Shown here one piece after another: positions 24,359-34,689 of a stretch of 64,000 nucleotides of DNA (positions are counted from its first letter, which is position 1; each line of letters opens with the position of its first letter). The translations under genes and the position numbers were made by a program. The notes under the pieces are model-generated. The model did not search any database. It was given only the letters and a program-made list of their open reading frames with translations, and had not been told where the DNA came from. The stretch comes from Pratylenchus scribneri (taxonomy: Eukaryota > Nematoda > Chromadorea > Rhabditida > Pratylenchidae): contig JAQSEB010000132.1 of assembly GCA_030063045.1 (NCBI GenBank), positions 1 to 64,000 on the forward strand, written 5' to 3'.

Positions 24359-25480
24359 ATGAAAGCGAATTCAAAGCGACAAATGCTCGGACCAAACAAC
24401 CAACAGCACAAGCGCGCACTTTGGCAGACGCATCCGGGATGGACCGGTGTGGGACAACATGCCGTGGGTGGCCTTGATGTGTGGCGGTGGACAAGTCCTC
24501 GGCAGGAGGCCGCGTTGGATGCGCAAATTTTGGAACAATGGCCTGGCAGGTTGGTCAAAACAGTTACCTGTAAGCGGGGGGTTGGAAACCTCCCGGGCTT
24601 CGGCCAAAAACAAAATCCACAAGCATCACCTCGTGATAAGCGTGAAATCCAGCCAAACAAATCGGTTGCTCGCACAACCAAGGGCTTCGGCCAACCACAA
24701 ATCAATTGCCATGTCCCAGGGCATGATGACCCGGAAACGGGAACGAACTCTCTTGAAGGGAACGGGGAACCGGAAAGGCTCCTCTTATTAACCGATCCCG
24801 ACATGAATGAGCCGAACCCGGCAGTTAAACCCTCCATGGATGACCTGGAAGCAGGACAGCCTTCCACAGAAGAGAAGAAGCCGCTGTCTAAATACGAAAA
24901 GAAGATGACAGAAATACGCAAGCTACTTAAAGAGATTAAGCTTCAACAGCTGACCGAAGCACAGCTGGAACAAACCGTTCCAAAGGCTCAGGATGAGCAA
25001 CGTGGATTGTCTGACTCCGTCCAGGGGTGTTGCTTTCCATATGACCAGAGACGCTCTGGACTTGGTGCCCCAGCATGCCAACACTGCGCAATCGATCCAT
25101 CAAGGGGCAGTGACCAAGGCTCGATCGGATGGTATGGGACATCTGATCAGTCAATGGAAAATCCCAATACGGATGACTCGAAGCCGAAAGGCGGAGAGAC
25201 CGGACGAATCTTTATGATGAGTCACACCAAACCAATCTCAAGTCAAGAGAACCACACAAAGGGTGAAAAGCCTAATGTGGACATCTCCTTCCCACATTCG
25301 GTGGTCGAAGGAATGATGTTGAAGCAACTTGGCCTGTCCCACGGTGCACAAACAATAAGTATGCCGCTTAGTTCCCATTCTTCATGTTTGGGAGATGGGG
25401 CTAAAACACATATTTTTACTAATGGACGCAACGATATAACAATATCAACTAAAATTCCTTCCGGAAAGAATTCGACATAA
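24359..25480 (+). CDS. 373-aa unrecognised protein of the G+C-balanced island
   Basis: This is the longest ORF in the window, starting at the first ATG after the predicted transcription start. I recognise no family. Residues 1-130 are rich in Gln, Gly, Trp and Arg, and include a GFGQ motif at 80-83 and again at 109-112; the DNA there holds a 13-bp direct repeat 87 bp apart. Residues 131-170 are acidic and Pro-rich. Residues 171-213 are highly charged and probably a coiled coil (KKPLSKYEKKMTEIRKLLKE). The rest is polar and of low order, with scattered Cys and His but no clear zinc knuckle. This would suit a Gag-like structural protein, but that is inference. Two other frames are open for 114 codons (24447-24791) and 74 codons (24993-25217) inside it, so one or more frameshifts in the true reading cannot be excluded. 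It stops exactly where the A+T-rich DNA resumes. Confidence 0.5.
   Translation: MKANSKRQMLGPNNQQHKRALWQTHPGWTGVGQHAVGGLDVWRWTSPRQEAALDAQILEQWPGRLVKTVTCKRGVGNLPGFGQKQNPQASPRDKREIQPNKSVARTTKGFGQPQINCHVPGHDDPETGTNSLEGNGEPERLLLLTDPDMNEPNPAVKPSMDDLEAGQPSTEEKKPLSKYEKKMTEIRKLLKEIKLQQLTEAQLEQTVPKAQDEQRGLSDSVQGCCFPYDQRRSGLGAPACQHCAIDPSRGSDQGSIGWYGTSDQSMENPNTDDSKPKGGETGRIFMMSHTKPISSQENHTKGEKPNVDISFPHSVVEGMMLKQLGLSHGAQTISMPLSSHSSCLGDGAKTHIFTNGRNDITISTKIPSGKNST
25453..25472. repeat. Near-palindrome at the right edge of the island
   Basis: AATTCCTTCCGGAAAGAATT is a 20-bp palindrome with a single mismatched pair, centred on TTCCGGAA. It lies within the last codons of the ORF, 8 bp before the composition boundary. 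Confidence 0.6.
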
Positions 25481-28190
25481 AAAAAGGAATATATTCATAC
25501 CGAAAATTAATCAAAAAAAATAAAAACTAATAATTACAAAAATTTATTTATTATTTTTAAGATAAAAAAAAATTTAAAAATTAATTAAATTATTCATTAA
25601 ATTTAAAAACAAAATTATTATTTTATAGAGAATTATGCGTTTTTAAAAAGCATAACTATAATAAAAGAGGCATTTCAAAATATTGAAATTTATGAATGTA
25701 TAAAATATTCAAAAATTATTCATTTAAAATTGTTATAAAAAACAGAATCTATAAACATAATTTTGAAATTTTAATGAAGATACAAATATTGTTATACGAT
25801 TGTTGATTATTGAAGATTTGAAATCAATTTTCTTATTGTAAGAAATAATGAATAAAAAAAATAAAAATAATATAAATAAATTTAGCGATTATAGAAAGAA
25901 CTTATTGATATACAGGGAAATTATTATATCTTGGAGAATTAAAGAGGAAAATATTTTCAAAAGGATAAAAATATTATTCAAATTTAAGAATAGTAAATAT
26001 ACTATCCAAATTTGAAATGAATATTTTTAAACAAAAAAAAATGAATTAATATAAAAATATACTAATTAAAAAATTTATTTAACTGATTTTTTAATAAGGG
26101 ATTAATTCTATTAAAATTTAAGTTTTTTAATATAAATTTTTAACAATCGCATTTAGAATAAATAATGGAATTCAAAGAATAATTTTATAAATATTTTAAT
26201 ATTCGATGATATAAAAATTAAAAAGATTGGAAAAAAATAGAAAATTATATAATCATTGAAAATTTAATGAAAAAAAAATTATTTTTAATTTTTAAACAGT
26301 TATGTTTCTCTTCTTTCTAGACCATTTTACATAAAAATTATCAGTGATTTCGTTTGCTCAATAACTTGCACTAATTGCTGCAAATTCTTTGCCAAAGGCT
26401 AAAATTTCGTTTATAAATTTGAACGAAAAAAAAATTTATATCTTGTTTTATTTATCATAATTTATGTGATTTATTAAATAAAAATTTTTTTTGTTTAAAA
26501 ATTGTAAATATAATTCTTAAAATATTTATTTATTGAATTAAGGATTATTTTCTCGAAATATTCATATTCGTCAATTTTTCGGGAATTGAGGACAAATAAT
26601 AATTTCATCAAAGAATTTTTCAATTTCTTACTAAGTAAATGAAATAAAATTATAAATAATTGAAGAGAAAAAAATTTAAAAATAAAATATAATAATAATA
26701 AAAATTAATTTTCATTAAATTACTAGAAAAAATTAATCATTCTAATAATAATAAAGAAAATATCTATAAATTATTTTAAATAACCGAATCAAATTTAAAA
26801 AAAGCTTGAATTGGCTATAGTATTTAATATATTTATTTTATGCCAAATTGTTAAATGCCAATTTTCATTCGATTATTAAAAATAAAATGATAATATTAAA
26901 ATTATGAAAATTTTTTAAAATAATATAAAATATTAAAGTAAAATATTATGTATATGATACTTTTATTATGGCAAAGAAATAGAGAAAATAAAATAAAATT
27001 ATTTTATTTAAAAAAAATAGACAATTTCCACAAAAAAATTAAAAATAATTTATTATATGGAACAAAAATTTAAATTTAATAAAATTAAGAAGCAGTCAGA
27101 ATGTAAAAGAATTACTCAAAAGCAATCCACTGAAAGCAATTGAAAAATTATTGGAAAATAATAATGGGAATGGGAATCAGTAAAAAATAAAATAATATCT
27201 TTTATTAAAAAATTAATAATATATATTATTTTAAAGATAAAGTAGAAAATGTAAAATAAAAAATACCGAAAATTTAAACTTTGCCATTAATAGAAAAAAA
27301 GCAGGAGAGTGGCAACTGATGGAATAGATTTTTTAAAAAATAATAATGGAAAACAGATTGCAATTAAAAAATTATTATCCAAAAAATGGGAGATTGGAAA
27401 AGTACATTTTTAACAAAAATTAAATTAAAAATTATTTAAATTCCTTAATTTAAATATATTATAAAAATATAATAATTAAGTATTTTATGATATAATCAAT
27501 TTTAATTTATGACTTTTCAATTTTGTAAAATAAATTATTTAATTTGATTGCCAAAATATAGATGAGCATGGCCGTTCTATACTAATAAATTCATACTAAA
27601 ATTTTAATTTATTTTGATTAGTTGTTAGCTTCTGAAAAGATAATATTCTGTACGGAATCCGATGTAATATTAATATTTATGTCAGGAAAAGATTTAATTG
27701 AATAAAAGACCGAGAGAATAAGAAACTTTTAATAAATGAAATTTAAATAAATCTAATTTATATAATGAAATTTTAAATTATATGATAATAAAAATTTGAT
27801 TTAAACATAATTCTATTTATTATGAAATATTTACCTTATTTATTTTTTATATATGAAATGATATTTATTTAAATAAAATATTTTTTTTTAAAATTTTTAA
27901 ATTGTTTTTAATTTGATTAAAATAAAGATTTAATAATTATAATAAATTACACTGATTAAACTATTGCTATAATACGATTGACTTTTTATTTAAAATTAGA
28001 AAAAAAAATAATCAGAAAATAATCAAGATAGAAAAAATCAAATAAAAAGAAAAAGTTATAAAAAATGATCTTCTTTAAAATTTTGTTGAAATAATTTAAT
28101 AAAAAATTTAAAAAAAATTTTAAAATTTTAAATTAAATTAAAGTAAATTTCATTACTTCTTAATTTAGTTAAAGGTAAACTAAAATGAAA
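25481..28190. other. A+T-rich stretch, no gene seen
   Basis: Nothing stands out except small patches near 26310-26400, 26560-26600, 27090-27180, 27290-27340 and 27630-27720. No frame, repeat or RNA gene here is convincing. Confidence 0.5.
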
Positions 28191-28345
28191 ATGGTACAAA
28201 AATAATTAATTGGTGAAAAAAAAAAATAATTAAAAATTATAAAGAATTAAAGTTTATACAAAATGGTAAGGTACAAAAATAATTAATTGGTGAAAAAAAA
28301 AATAATTAAAAATTATAAAGAATTAAAGTTTATACAAAATGGTAA
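28191..28345. repeat. 77-bp tandem duplication upstream of a small ORF
   Basis: ATGGTACAAAAATAATTAAT and the following bases up to TTTATACAAAATGGTA occur twice with a 77-bp period. They differ mainly in the length of one A run. The ATGGTA word at the junction appears three times (28191, 28263, 28339), and the last is the start of the ORF that follows. Confidence 0.85.
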
Positions 28346-28491
28346 AAGTGAGAAACTTCGCCAGAGTGTCAAAAAAGGAGGCGATTTTTGCTACTGAAAA
28401 GAATCAAGAAGCTGCTAATATTCATTGTCTGAATCCGCAAAATGATGCAAATGGTGATATGTGGAAAACTTCTGGTCTGAAAAAAAAATAA
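28339..28491 (+). CDS. 50-aa hypothetical protein or first exon
   Basis: An ATG-to-TAA frame covers exactly the G+C-richer island 28345-28480 and starts with MVKVRNFARVSKKEAIFATE. It is hydrophilic, Lys/Asn-rich and has one Cys. The ATG falls at the boundary between the A+T filler and the island, the pattern expected of a real start. Possible splice donors lie at about 28453 (GGTGATATG) and 28474 (GGTCTG), so it might be a first exon. No homology is recognised, and no promoter is visible apart from the duplicated leader. Confidence 0.35.
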   Translation: MVKVRNFARVSKKEAIFATEKNQEAANIHCLNPQNDANGDMWKTSGLKKK

Positions 28492-28933
28492 TTAATTTTC
28501 CTCAGAAAAATAAATCAAACTAATAAAGAAAATTTTAAATATAATTTTAAATTTTAAAATTTATTAATAATGAAACCATAAAAAAATAATAATTTATAAT
28601 TTAATTTAATAATATTTATATTCAAATTTTTGATAAAATGATAGAGAAAAAAACAATCAGAAAATTTTTTTATGGAAATAAAATAATACACAAATTTAAT
28701 ATAATTCAAAATAATTATGATTTCAATAGTCAGAAAAATCATTCACTTTAGGAAATAAATAAATTTTATTTAATTATTATATTTAAGAATTTAAATTAAA
28801 TTAAATAATATTTTTAATTAATTTTTAATCAATTCAAATAAAAAATAAGAAAAGAACAATAAATGAACAATTTTTAATAAAAAAATTGTTTCGACAGAAA
28901 TAAATTTTTCATATATCCAACTTTATTTTTCAG

Positions 28934-29095
28934 ATAATTGAAAGTATCTTAATCAAAATTTGAAAACAAAATACCCAGATCCCCTTAATACGGGTAGATA
29001 TGGAAAAAAAACCCTTGAGATGCTCATTGCCACGAACAATCAAGAGTCAGATATCACAGTTTTCTAACTTGAAAGATCGTTGTGGATGGAAATAA
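28934..29095 (+). CDS. Exon-like island with a 31-codon ATG frame
   Basis: A strong acceptor-like tract (TTTATTTTTCAG, ending 28933) precedes the island. The frame open from 28964 has an ATG at 29000 (MEKKPLRCSLPRTIKSQISQ) and ends in TAATAA at 29093. The acceptor-proximal part carries an in-frame TGA at 28961, so a simple last-exon model fails unless the acceptor is the CAG at 28976-28978. It is basic and has no recognised family. Confidence 0.22.
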
Positions 29096-30607
29096 TAACC
29101 CACATCTAAAGAAAAATTAAAAATAAAAGCATATTATTAATTTTGTAAATAACATAAAATTAAACAAATTTTAAAATTTATTAATAAAAGAAATTACGTA
29201 TAAATTATTTTATATTTATATATTTTTTATTTCGTTTATTTCTTGTAATAGAAAAATATTTTTTCATATTATAAAATTAATTTAAATATTTAAAAAAAAT
29301 AATTCAATTATTCGACAATCAAGCTGAAATATTTAATTTTATGGTCTTCTGATAATTAATCTGATAATATCTAAAATATTTATAAGAAATTATATGAATA
29401 ATTTCAATGAGAAAAATTTTTAAAAAAATTGATATTAACAAATAAAACTGTAATATTCTATAATTTGTTTTGTGATTTATTTATTATTTAAAAAAAAATA
29501 ATTTATAAATTTTAAAAATAATGTATATATATTTTAAAATAATTAGGTAAATATATAATAATTTTTTTCTATTATTTTAATTAATAAAATAAATAAATTA
29601 AATAAAAAATCAAAGAAAAAATAAAAATAAATAGAATTACAAGAGAAAGAATATTTTTAATAAGGATTTAAAAAATTTCCGGAAATTAAAAATATTTTAA
29701 TATAAATTTTTTAAACAAATTCTTACAACATAAAAGTAGAAAAGTTTTATAACGTCTAATTACTCAAAAAATAAAAAATTTATAAATTTATAAATTTCTT
29801 TATGATTTAAAGAATTTAAAAAGCTAATTTTTTTTCACATTTATTCACAAATTTTATTATAATAATTGTGTGTAAAATTTTATAACTTAGTTTATAAAAT
29901 TATATTTTTATTTACATTTCTCGATACAGAGACCTGAGCATTCTTTAGGTATAGAAAATTAATTTCATCCATTTTCTTTAAAATTTTCGACCATTATATT
30001 TATATATAAATAAATAAACTTGAGACGGGAGTATGAAAATCATTATCAATGGAGAGAGCATAGAAATGTATGGACTAATTATTATAGCTTATGCTAGTTA
30101 AGATGCATTTGATCGAAATTAATTTAATTAATTCTTAGTAATAAAATTATTTAATTTGATTGAATGAAAAATTTAATTATTATTTATTTCACTTATAATT
30201 GATAAAAAATTTAATATTTTTTTTTTATTAAAATTTTCTATCAAATAAATTCTTTTATAAAACCCATAATGAAAATTATTATATTTTCACTCAAAATTTA
30301 TTTTCACGGTTTCGTTTAATTTTAAAATCATTTAGATTTAGATATATAAAGAAAATTGAAAAACTGCAAAATGTGAGATAAAATTCATAATAGATGATGA
30401 TATTATTATATTTAAATAATAAAAAAAGATATTTATATATTTAAAATTCTCCTCCACAAAATAGCAGTTTTAATATAAAAATAATATTAAATTAAAAAGA
30501 AGATTTGCTCAAAATTTTTGTGTAATTAAAATCCTATAACTGTTAGAAATTGAGACAGAAAAATTGAAGAAATAAACGGGAAAATAAAATATTGCAATTG
30601 ATCTTAT

Positions 30608-30634
30608 CATACAAGTGGGGTGATGGCTTGTATG
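30608..30634. repeat. Small hairpin
   Basis: CATACAAG and CTTGTATG form an 8-bp perfect stem around an 11-nt G-rich loop (TGGGGTGATGG). It is probably incidental. Confidence 0.4.
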
Positions 30635-32104
30635 TAAGGATTTACAAGGCTAAATCCAAATAAAATATTAATATATGCCCAAGCAATAATTTCTGGTTTA
30701 GAAAATTATTATCATTGTAAAATATATAATGTTCGAATGGTAAACGGGAGGATTTACATATATTAATATAAAAATTTATTAAGGGTATGAATGATTTTAC
30801 CACTCTATTAATTGGCACAACGAACTGAGTGATGATAATATTAGAAAAATAAATGAGGGAAAATAATTAATTAAAATAATATTTATAATATTAATTTTTA
30901 CAATTTAATTTAATTACATAGAAATTTTTAAAATGAGAATAGCCAAAAATCTATTATTTCTAATAAGATTGCCAATTTTTCGTAAGGCTAATTGATATGA
31001 AGAATTAATTTTTATAAAACAAATTGATTGAAAAATCTTAACCTAACCGATTCAATAAAAGAAAAAATTTATGTTTTTAATTTTAGTTTATAAAGTTAAT
31101 TTTAATATTTGCTGAAAATCGAAGAAAGAATCATAAATTTTAATAAATTTAACAAAAAGTTATCCAATTCAATATGCTAACTTTGAATAAAGAATGAGAC
31201 TGCTTAAAAAATGTGTACAAAAAATATAATTTTTGCGGAATCAATGCAGATGCTTTGACGAATACAATTGTTAATTAACTATTTCATATAATTATATTAA
31301 ATTAATAAAGTATTATTATTTATGTATTTTTTTACATATCATGTTAATTTTAATAGTTTCTAAAATATGTAAATATTATACTAAATATTATAAAAATTAA
31401 AATATATTTCTAAATTATTCTTTATAAAATAATTACTTCAAAATAATATTTTTTAAGAAATACATACGACAAGAAATGCGGTTTCAAATAAGGAAAAAAT
31501 GCACATAGTTCAGATTAAATTTTGCTAATATTAATAAATGATAGAATTTTTAAAATGTTGAGATATATTGCAAACTTTATTTCAAGCAGTAATTGTGGTA
31601 AAATGGACAAATAAAGAGAGTAGATTTTTTAATTCATTTTGTTAAATAAAATATTATTTTATAATGAATAAGCTTTGGCAACTTTTAGATTCTAATTTAG
31701 GGAACTGAACCATATTTTTTAAAAAAATTAATTGATATTATAATATAAAGTAAAAAAATTATGAAATATTGAATAGATACAGTTAAAATAAAATAAATCA
31801 TTAAATGAAAAATATTTTAAATTTTTGAATTAATTAAAAAATTAAAAAATATAAAAATGATTAATTTTCAATATGATCTATGTATTTTTTTTATAAAATA
31901 GATGTTCTTTAAATTTCAATTCAATAATTAAATTACAATTGTAATTAAATGTAAGTATTATTTTTAATAAAAAATATTTTTTATACAATTTTTGAAATTG
32001 TTAAAAATAATTAATAAATAAAAATAATTAATATCATTTATATAAAAATAATGAAAATAAAAAAATTTTTAAAATAAATTTTGAACTCAATCAATTAAAA
32101 AATC

Positions 32105-32329
32105 AAATAAATTTTTTATGGATTAATAAATTTTTTTTCTATAGAATCTAATTTAAAAATAAAAATGAAATTTTATTTAATAAACTAATTAATCGAAATA
32201 ATATTTAAAAATAATAATTATATCTGTCAATATATATATTACTTTAAGGGGTTAAATAAAAAAAAATACAAAATTTAAAAGTAATTTTTTAGTTGTTTCA
32301 TTAATAAATATATAAAAGAAATTTTTAAT
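32105..32329. repeat. Dispersed A+T-rich repeat, copy 1
   Basis: About 225 bp recur at 34468-34689 in the same orientation, roughly 2.36 kb away. Both copies share landmarks such as TAATTAATCGAAATAATATT and TTTTTTAGTTGTTTCATTAA. Differences are scattered substitutions and short indels, so the duplication is older than the one at the window start. Confidence 0.85.
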
Positions 32330-34009
32330 AATTTTAGAAAATTAAGTGTTATATATAATATTATATATTTATAAAAAAATATAAAATTATACCTGATTTT
32401 GATAAATTTTAATTGAAAAAAGTCAATAGCAAATTATATCATAAAAACAAATATGTTGAAAATAAATTCTATATAAATGAACTTTCTTTGTTAAGGAATA
32501 AAAAAAATAAAAAAATAATTGATATTGAGAAAATATGACAAAATATATAATATTATTAAAATATATTTTATCTAAAGAAAATTTGGCTAATTTTACTACC
32601 ACAGTTGCGAGACAAATTGTGACATTAAATTGGTGATAAATGCTGGCGGAATGTCTCATTTATTATTTTATAGTACAGACTTATTGAAAAGGTCAAATAT
32701 TTTATTATAAACAGTAAACAATCAATTTATTAAAATTATTTATATTGAGAAAAAACCAATTTGGAAAATTTTTTATGATTTTTCTTGTTTATTCCAAATG
32801 AATAGATTAATTAGAAAATTTCTATTTAAAAGTTAAATTTATAAAAATTAATACAATAAAATATGTATTAAATATATTTCCTTTTGATCCTCAAAGAAGA
32901 AAGAATTAACATTTGATTTCAAGCTTAATTTTTGGGGCGAGAAATCCAATTTAAATTGTGCTTGTGCTAAAGAAATATGCAAATATAATGGATAAAGGGT
33001 GAAGATATAAGATTGATTAAAATGAATGAAGAATAATTTAAAAATATTTTTATTTCATAATTGTATTAGGAAAAATAAATTAAATATTAAAAATTAGTGT
33101 ATAGTAATAGTAATGAATAATTTTAATTTATTATTAAATTCAAAACATAAGAATCGTTTATTTTATTAATTAAAACTTTTAACCATATATAAGGATTTTT
33201 GCAATATAAAAAAATTTAATTTGAAAGCATAAAATTTTTGCATAATATCGATGATAAAATTTAAAAAAAACAAATATTATAGTAAATAAATAAAATTTCA
33301 AAAAAAAAATAAAAATTCGAATAAAATTTTTAAATATTGCTTTTATAATAACAATAAATAATTTTATTTATAAACTCTTAATCATTATATTTAAAAAAAT
33401 TATTTTAAAAAATAAAAAAAAGAATAAATTATATGTTATAAATATATATCTTGATAAAAAATTTATATGCAATAATTAATAAATATAAAATCTATAGTCA
33501 CATTTTCTTTCCCTAAATAATCAAAAACTTATTAAATCATATTGCGCTTAACATCTAAATGGAATTATTCATTCTATAAAATTTAAATGAATAATACAAA
33601 TTATTATTATTATAATCCAATGATTAGCGAATTACAAGTCATCCATTTCTCAGGAAATTCGATTAAACTTTGACTGAATTATTATTTTTTAGAATTTAAA
33701 TTTTAATAAATTTATTTAAATGCAATAAAGATAATTTAAATAATATTATGAAAAGAAATCTTATAAAAAATAAATTGAAAAATAATTTATTTTTCTTATT
33801 TAAAAAAAAATAAAAAATAAATTACATAAAATTGAATCTAATTTTGTATAAAATATAAGGATTAAAAATTAATTAAAATAATTAAACTGAAATAAATTTA
33901 TATAAATTCATTTAAGAATTATTTATATTAATTTTAAATTTATATTTTTTTAAAAAATTAATAAATTTATTTCAATAATCAAAATATAAAAAATTTATTT
34001 TACACCGAA
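32330..34009. other. A+T-rich stretch between the two repeat copies
   Basis: Patches near 32580-32660 and 32880-33000 are the only breaks in the filler. The minus-strand 78-codon frame 32423-32659 covers the first patch. It is Phe/Tyr/Ile-rich and not supported as a gene. No transposase-like frame lies between the repeats. Confidence 0.5.
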
Positions 34010-34460
34010 ATTCTTTAATTGCCCACCCTGCCCACCTATTTGCCGGTCAATTTCTATCAAATTTTTTTTGTAAATATTGAAATAATTGGAATATAAATAT
34101 TTTACAATAGAAATTAATTAACCATCAACGATTTTTTTCTCAAACCGAAAAAAACACCACTTTTTGGCCAATCCCATTTTTACCTACGCGTGTGTACGAG
34201 GCCTTTTCTTTCCAGACTTTACTCAATTCGCGTAGAAAAAGATTTAAAAAAGAGAGACGTAATGCGCTATGTCTCGCAATTACTTGAATCCCTAAAAATT
34301 TTAAAGGAACTAAAAAAATGCTTTGACCTCTAATATGTTTGATTTTTATGAACTTTTAAAGTACCCCCTCAGCCTCTAATGAGGATTTTAGGACGGTGAT
34401 TTTGTGATCCACACATCCATCATACCAATGCTTTTTTCCCACCATCCATTATTTTATCAC
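34010..34460. other. C-rich island
   Basis: This is an unusual patch for this window because C exceeds G on the + strand in several runs (CCCACCCTGCCCACC at about 34022, ACCCCCTCAGCC at about 34363, CCCACCATCC at about 34438). It ends directly against the second repeat copy. A CCTCTAATGAGG mini-hairpin lies near 34373. Confidence 0.6.
34118..34333 (+). CDS. 71-codon open frame, possible terminal exon
   Basis: The frame is open from after a TAA at 34115 to a TAA at 34331. The 3' part, from 34216, follows a strong polypyrimidine-CAG acceptor (CTTTTCTTTCCAG). It reads as an amphipathic, Lys/Leu-rich helix (RDVMRYVSQLLESLKILKEL) ending in CFDL. If spliced there, about 38 codons would form a last exon. 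I found no upstream exon to join. A second frame (ending 34287) is open for part of the same stretch. No family is recognised. Confidence 0.3.
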   Translation, partial: LTINDFFLKPKKTPLFGQSHFYLRVCTRPFLSRLYSIRVEKDLKKRDVMRYVSQLLESLKILKELKKCFDL

Positions 34461-34467
34461 AGTTAAT

Positions 34468-34689
34468 AAATAAATTTTGTATGGATTAAAAATTTTTTTT
34501 TCTAGAATTTAATTCAAAAATGAAAATGAAATTTTATTTAATAAATTAATTAATCGAAATAATATTTAAAAATAATAATTATATCTGATACAAATATATA
34601 TTACTTTAATGGATTGAATAAAATAAAAAAAAAATACAAAGTAATTTTTTAGTTGTTTCATTAATAAATATATAAAAGAATTTTTAATA
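34468..34689. repeat. Dispersed A+T-rich repeat, copy 2
   Basis: Same repeat as at 32105-32329, in the same orientation. The homology starts immediately after the C-rich island and stops before TTAGAGCATCGG at 34690. Confidence 0.85.

Larger units (their letters stand above)
23875..25480 (+). mobile_element. G+C-balanced island, probable foreign or mobile insert
   Basis: Base composition jumps from A+T-rich filler to roughly even within a few bases at about 23875 and falls back just as sharply at about 25480. Inside are a palindrome at the left edge, a promoter-like segment, a long ORF, and a palindrome at the right edge. A TG-starting left end, an internal TATA box plus initiator, and an ORF about 26 bp beyond the predicted start of transcription resemble the 5' part of an LTR retroelement (LTR then gag). 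However, I see no second LTR, no reverse transcriptase and no clear primer-binding site. A horizontally acquired gene with its own promoter is an alternative. Confidence 0.5.
28492..32104. other. A+T-rich stretch with islands
   Basis: Patches lie near 28970-29100 (described separately), 29920-29990, 30020-30110, 30590-30660, 30780-30840, 31180-31270 and 31460-31700. The minus-strand frame 28554-28742 is Ile/Phe/Tyr-rich and taken as a skew artefact. No other support for genes is seen. Confidence 0.5.

Noticed and set aside
24420..24445. Retroelement primer-binding site TGGCAGACGCATCCGGGAT
   Set aside because: It starts with TGG and has a T-arm-like end, but I cannot match it to a particular tRNA and no LTR end is defined, so it is not annotated.
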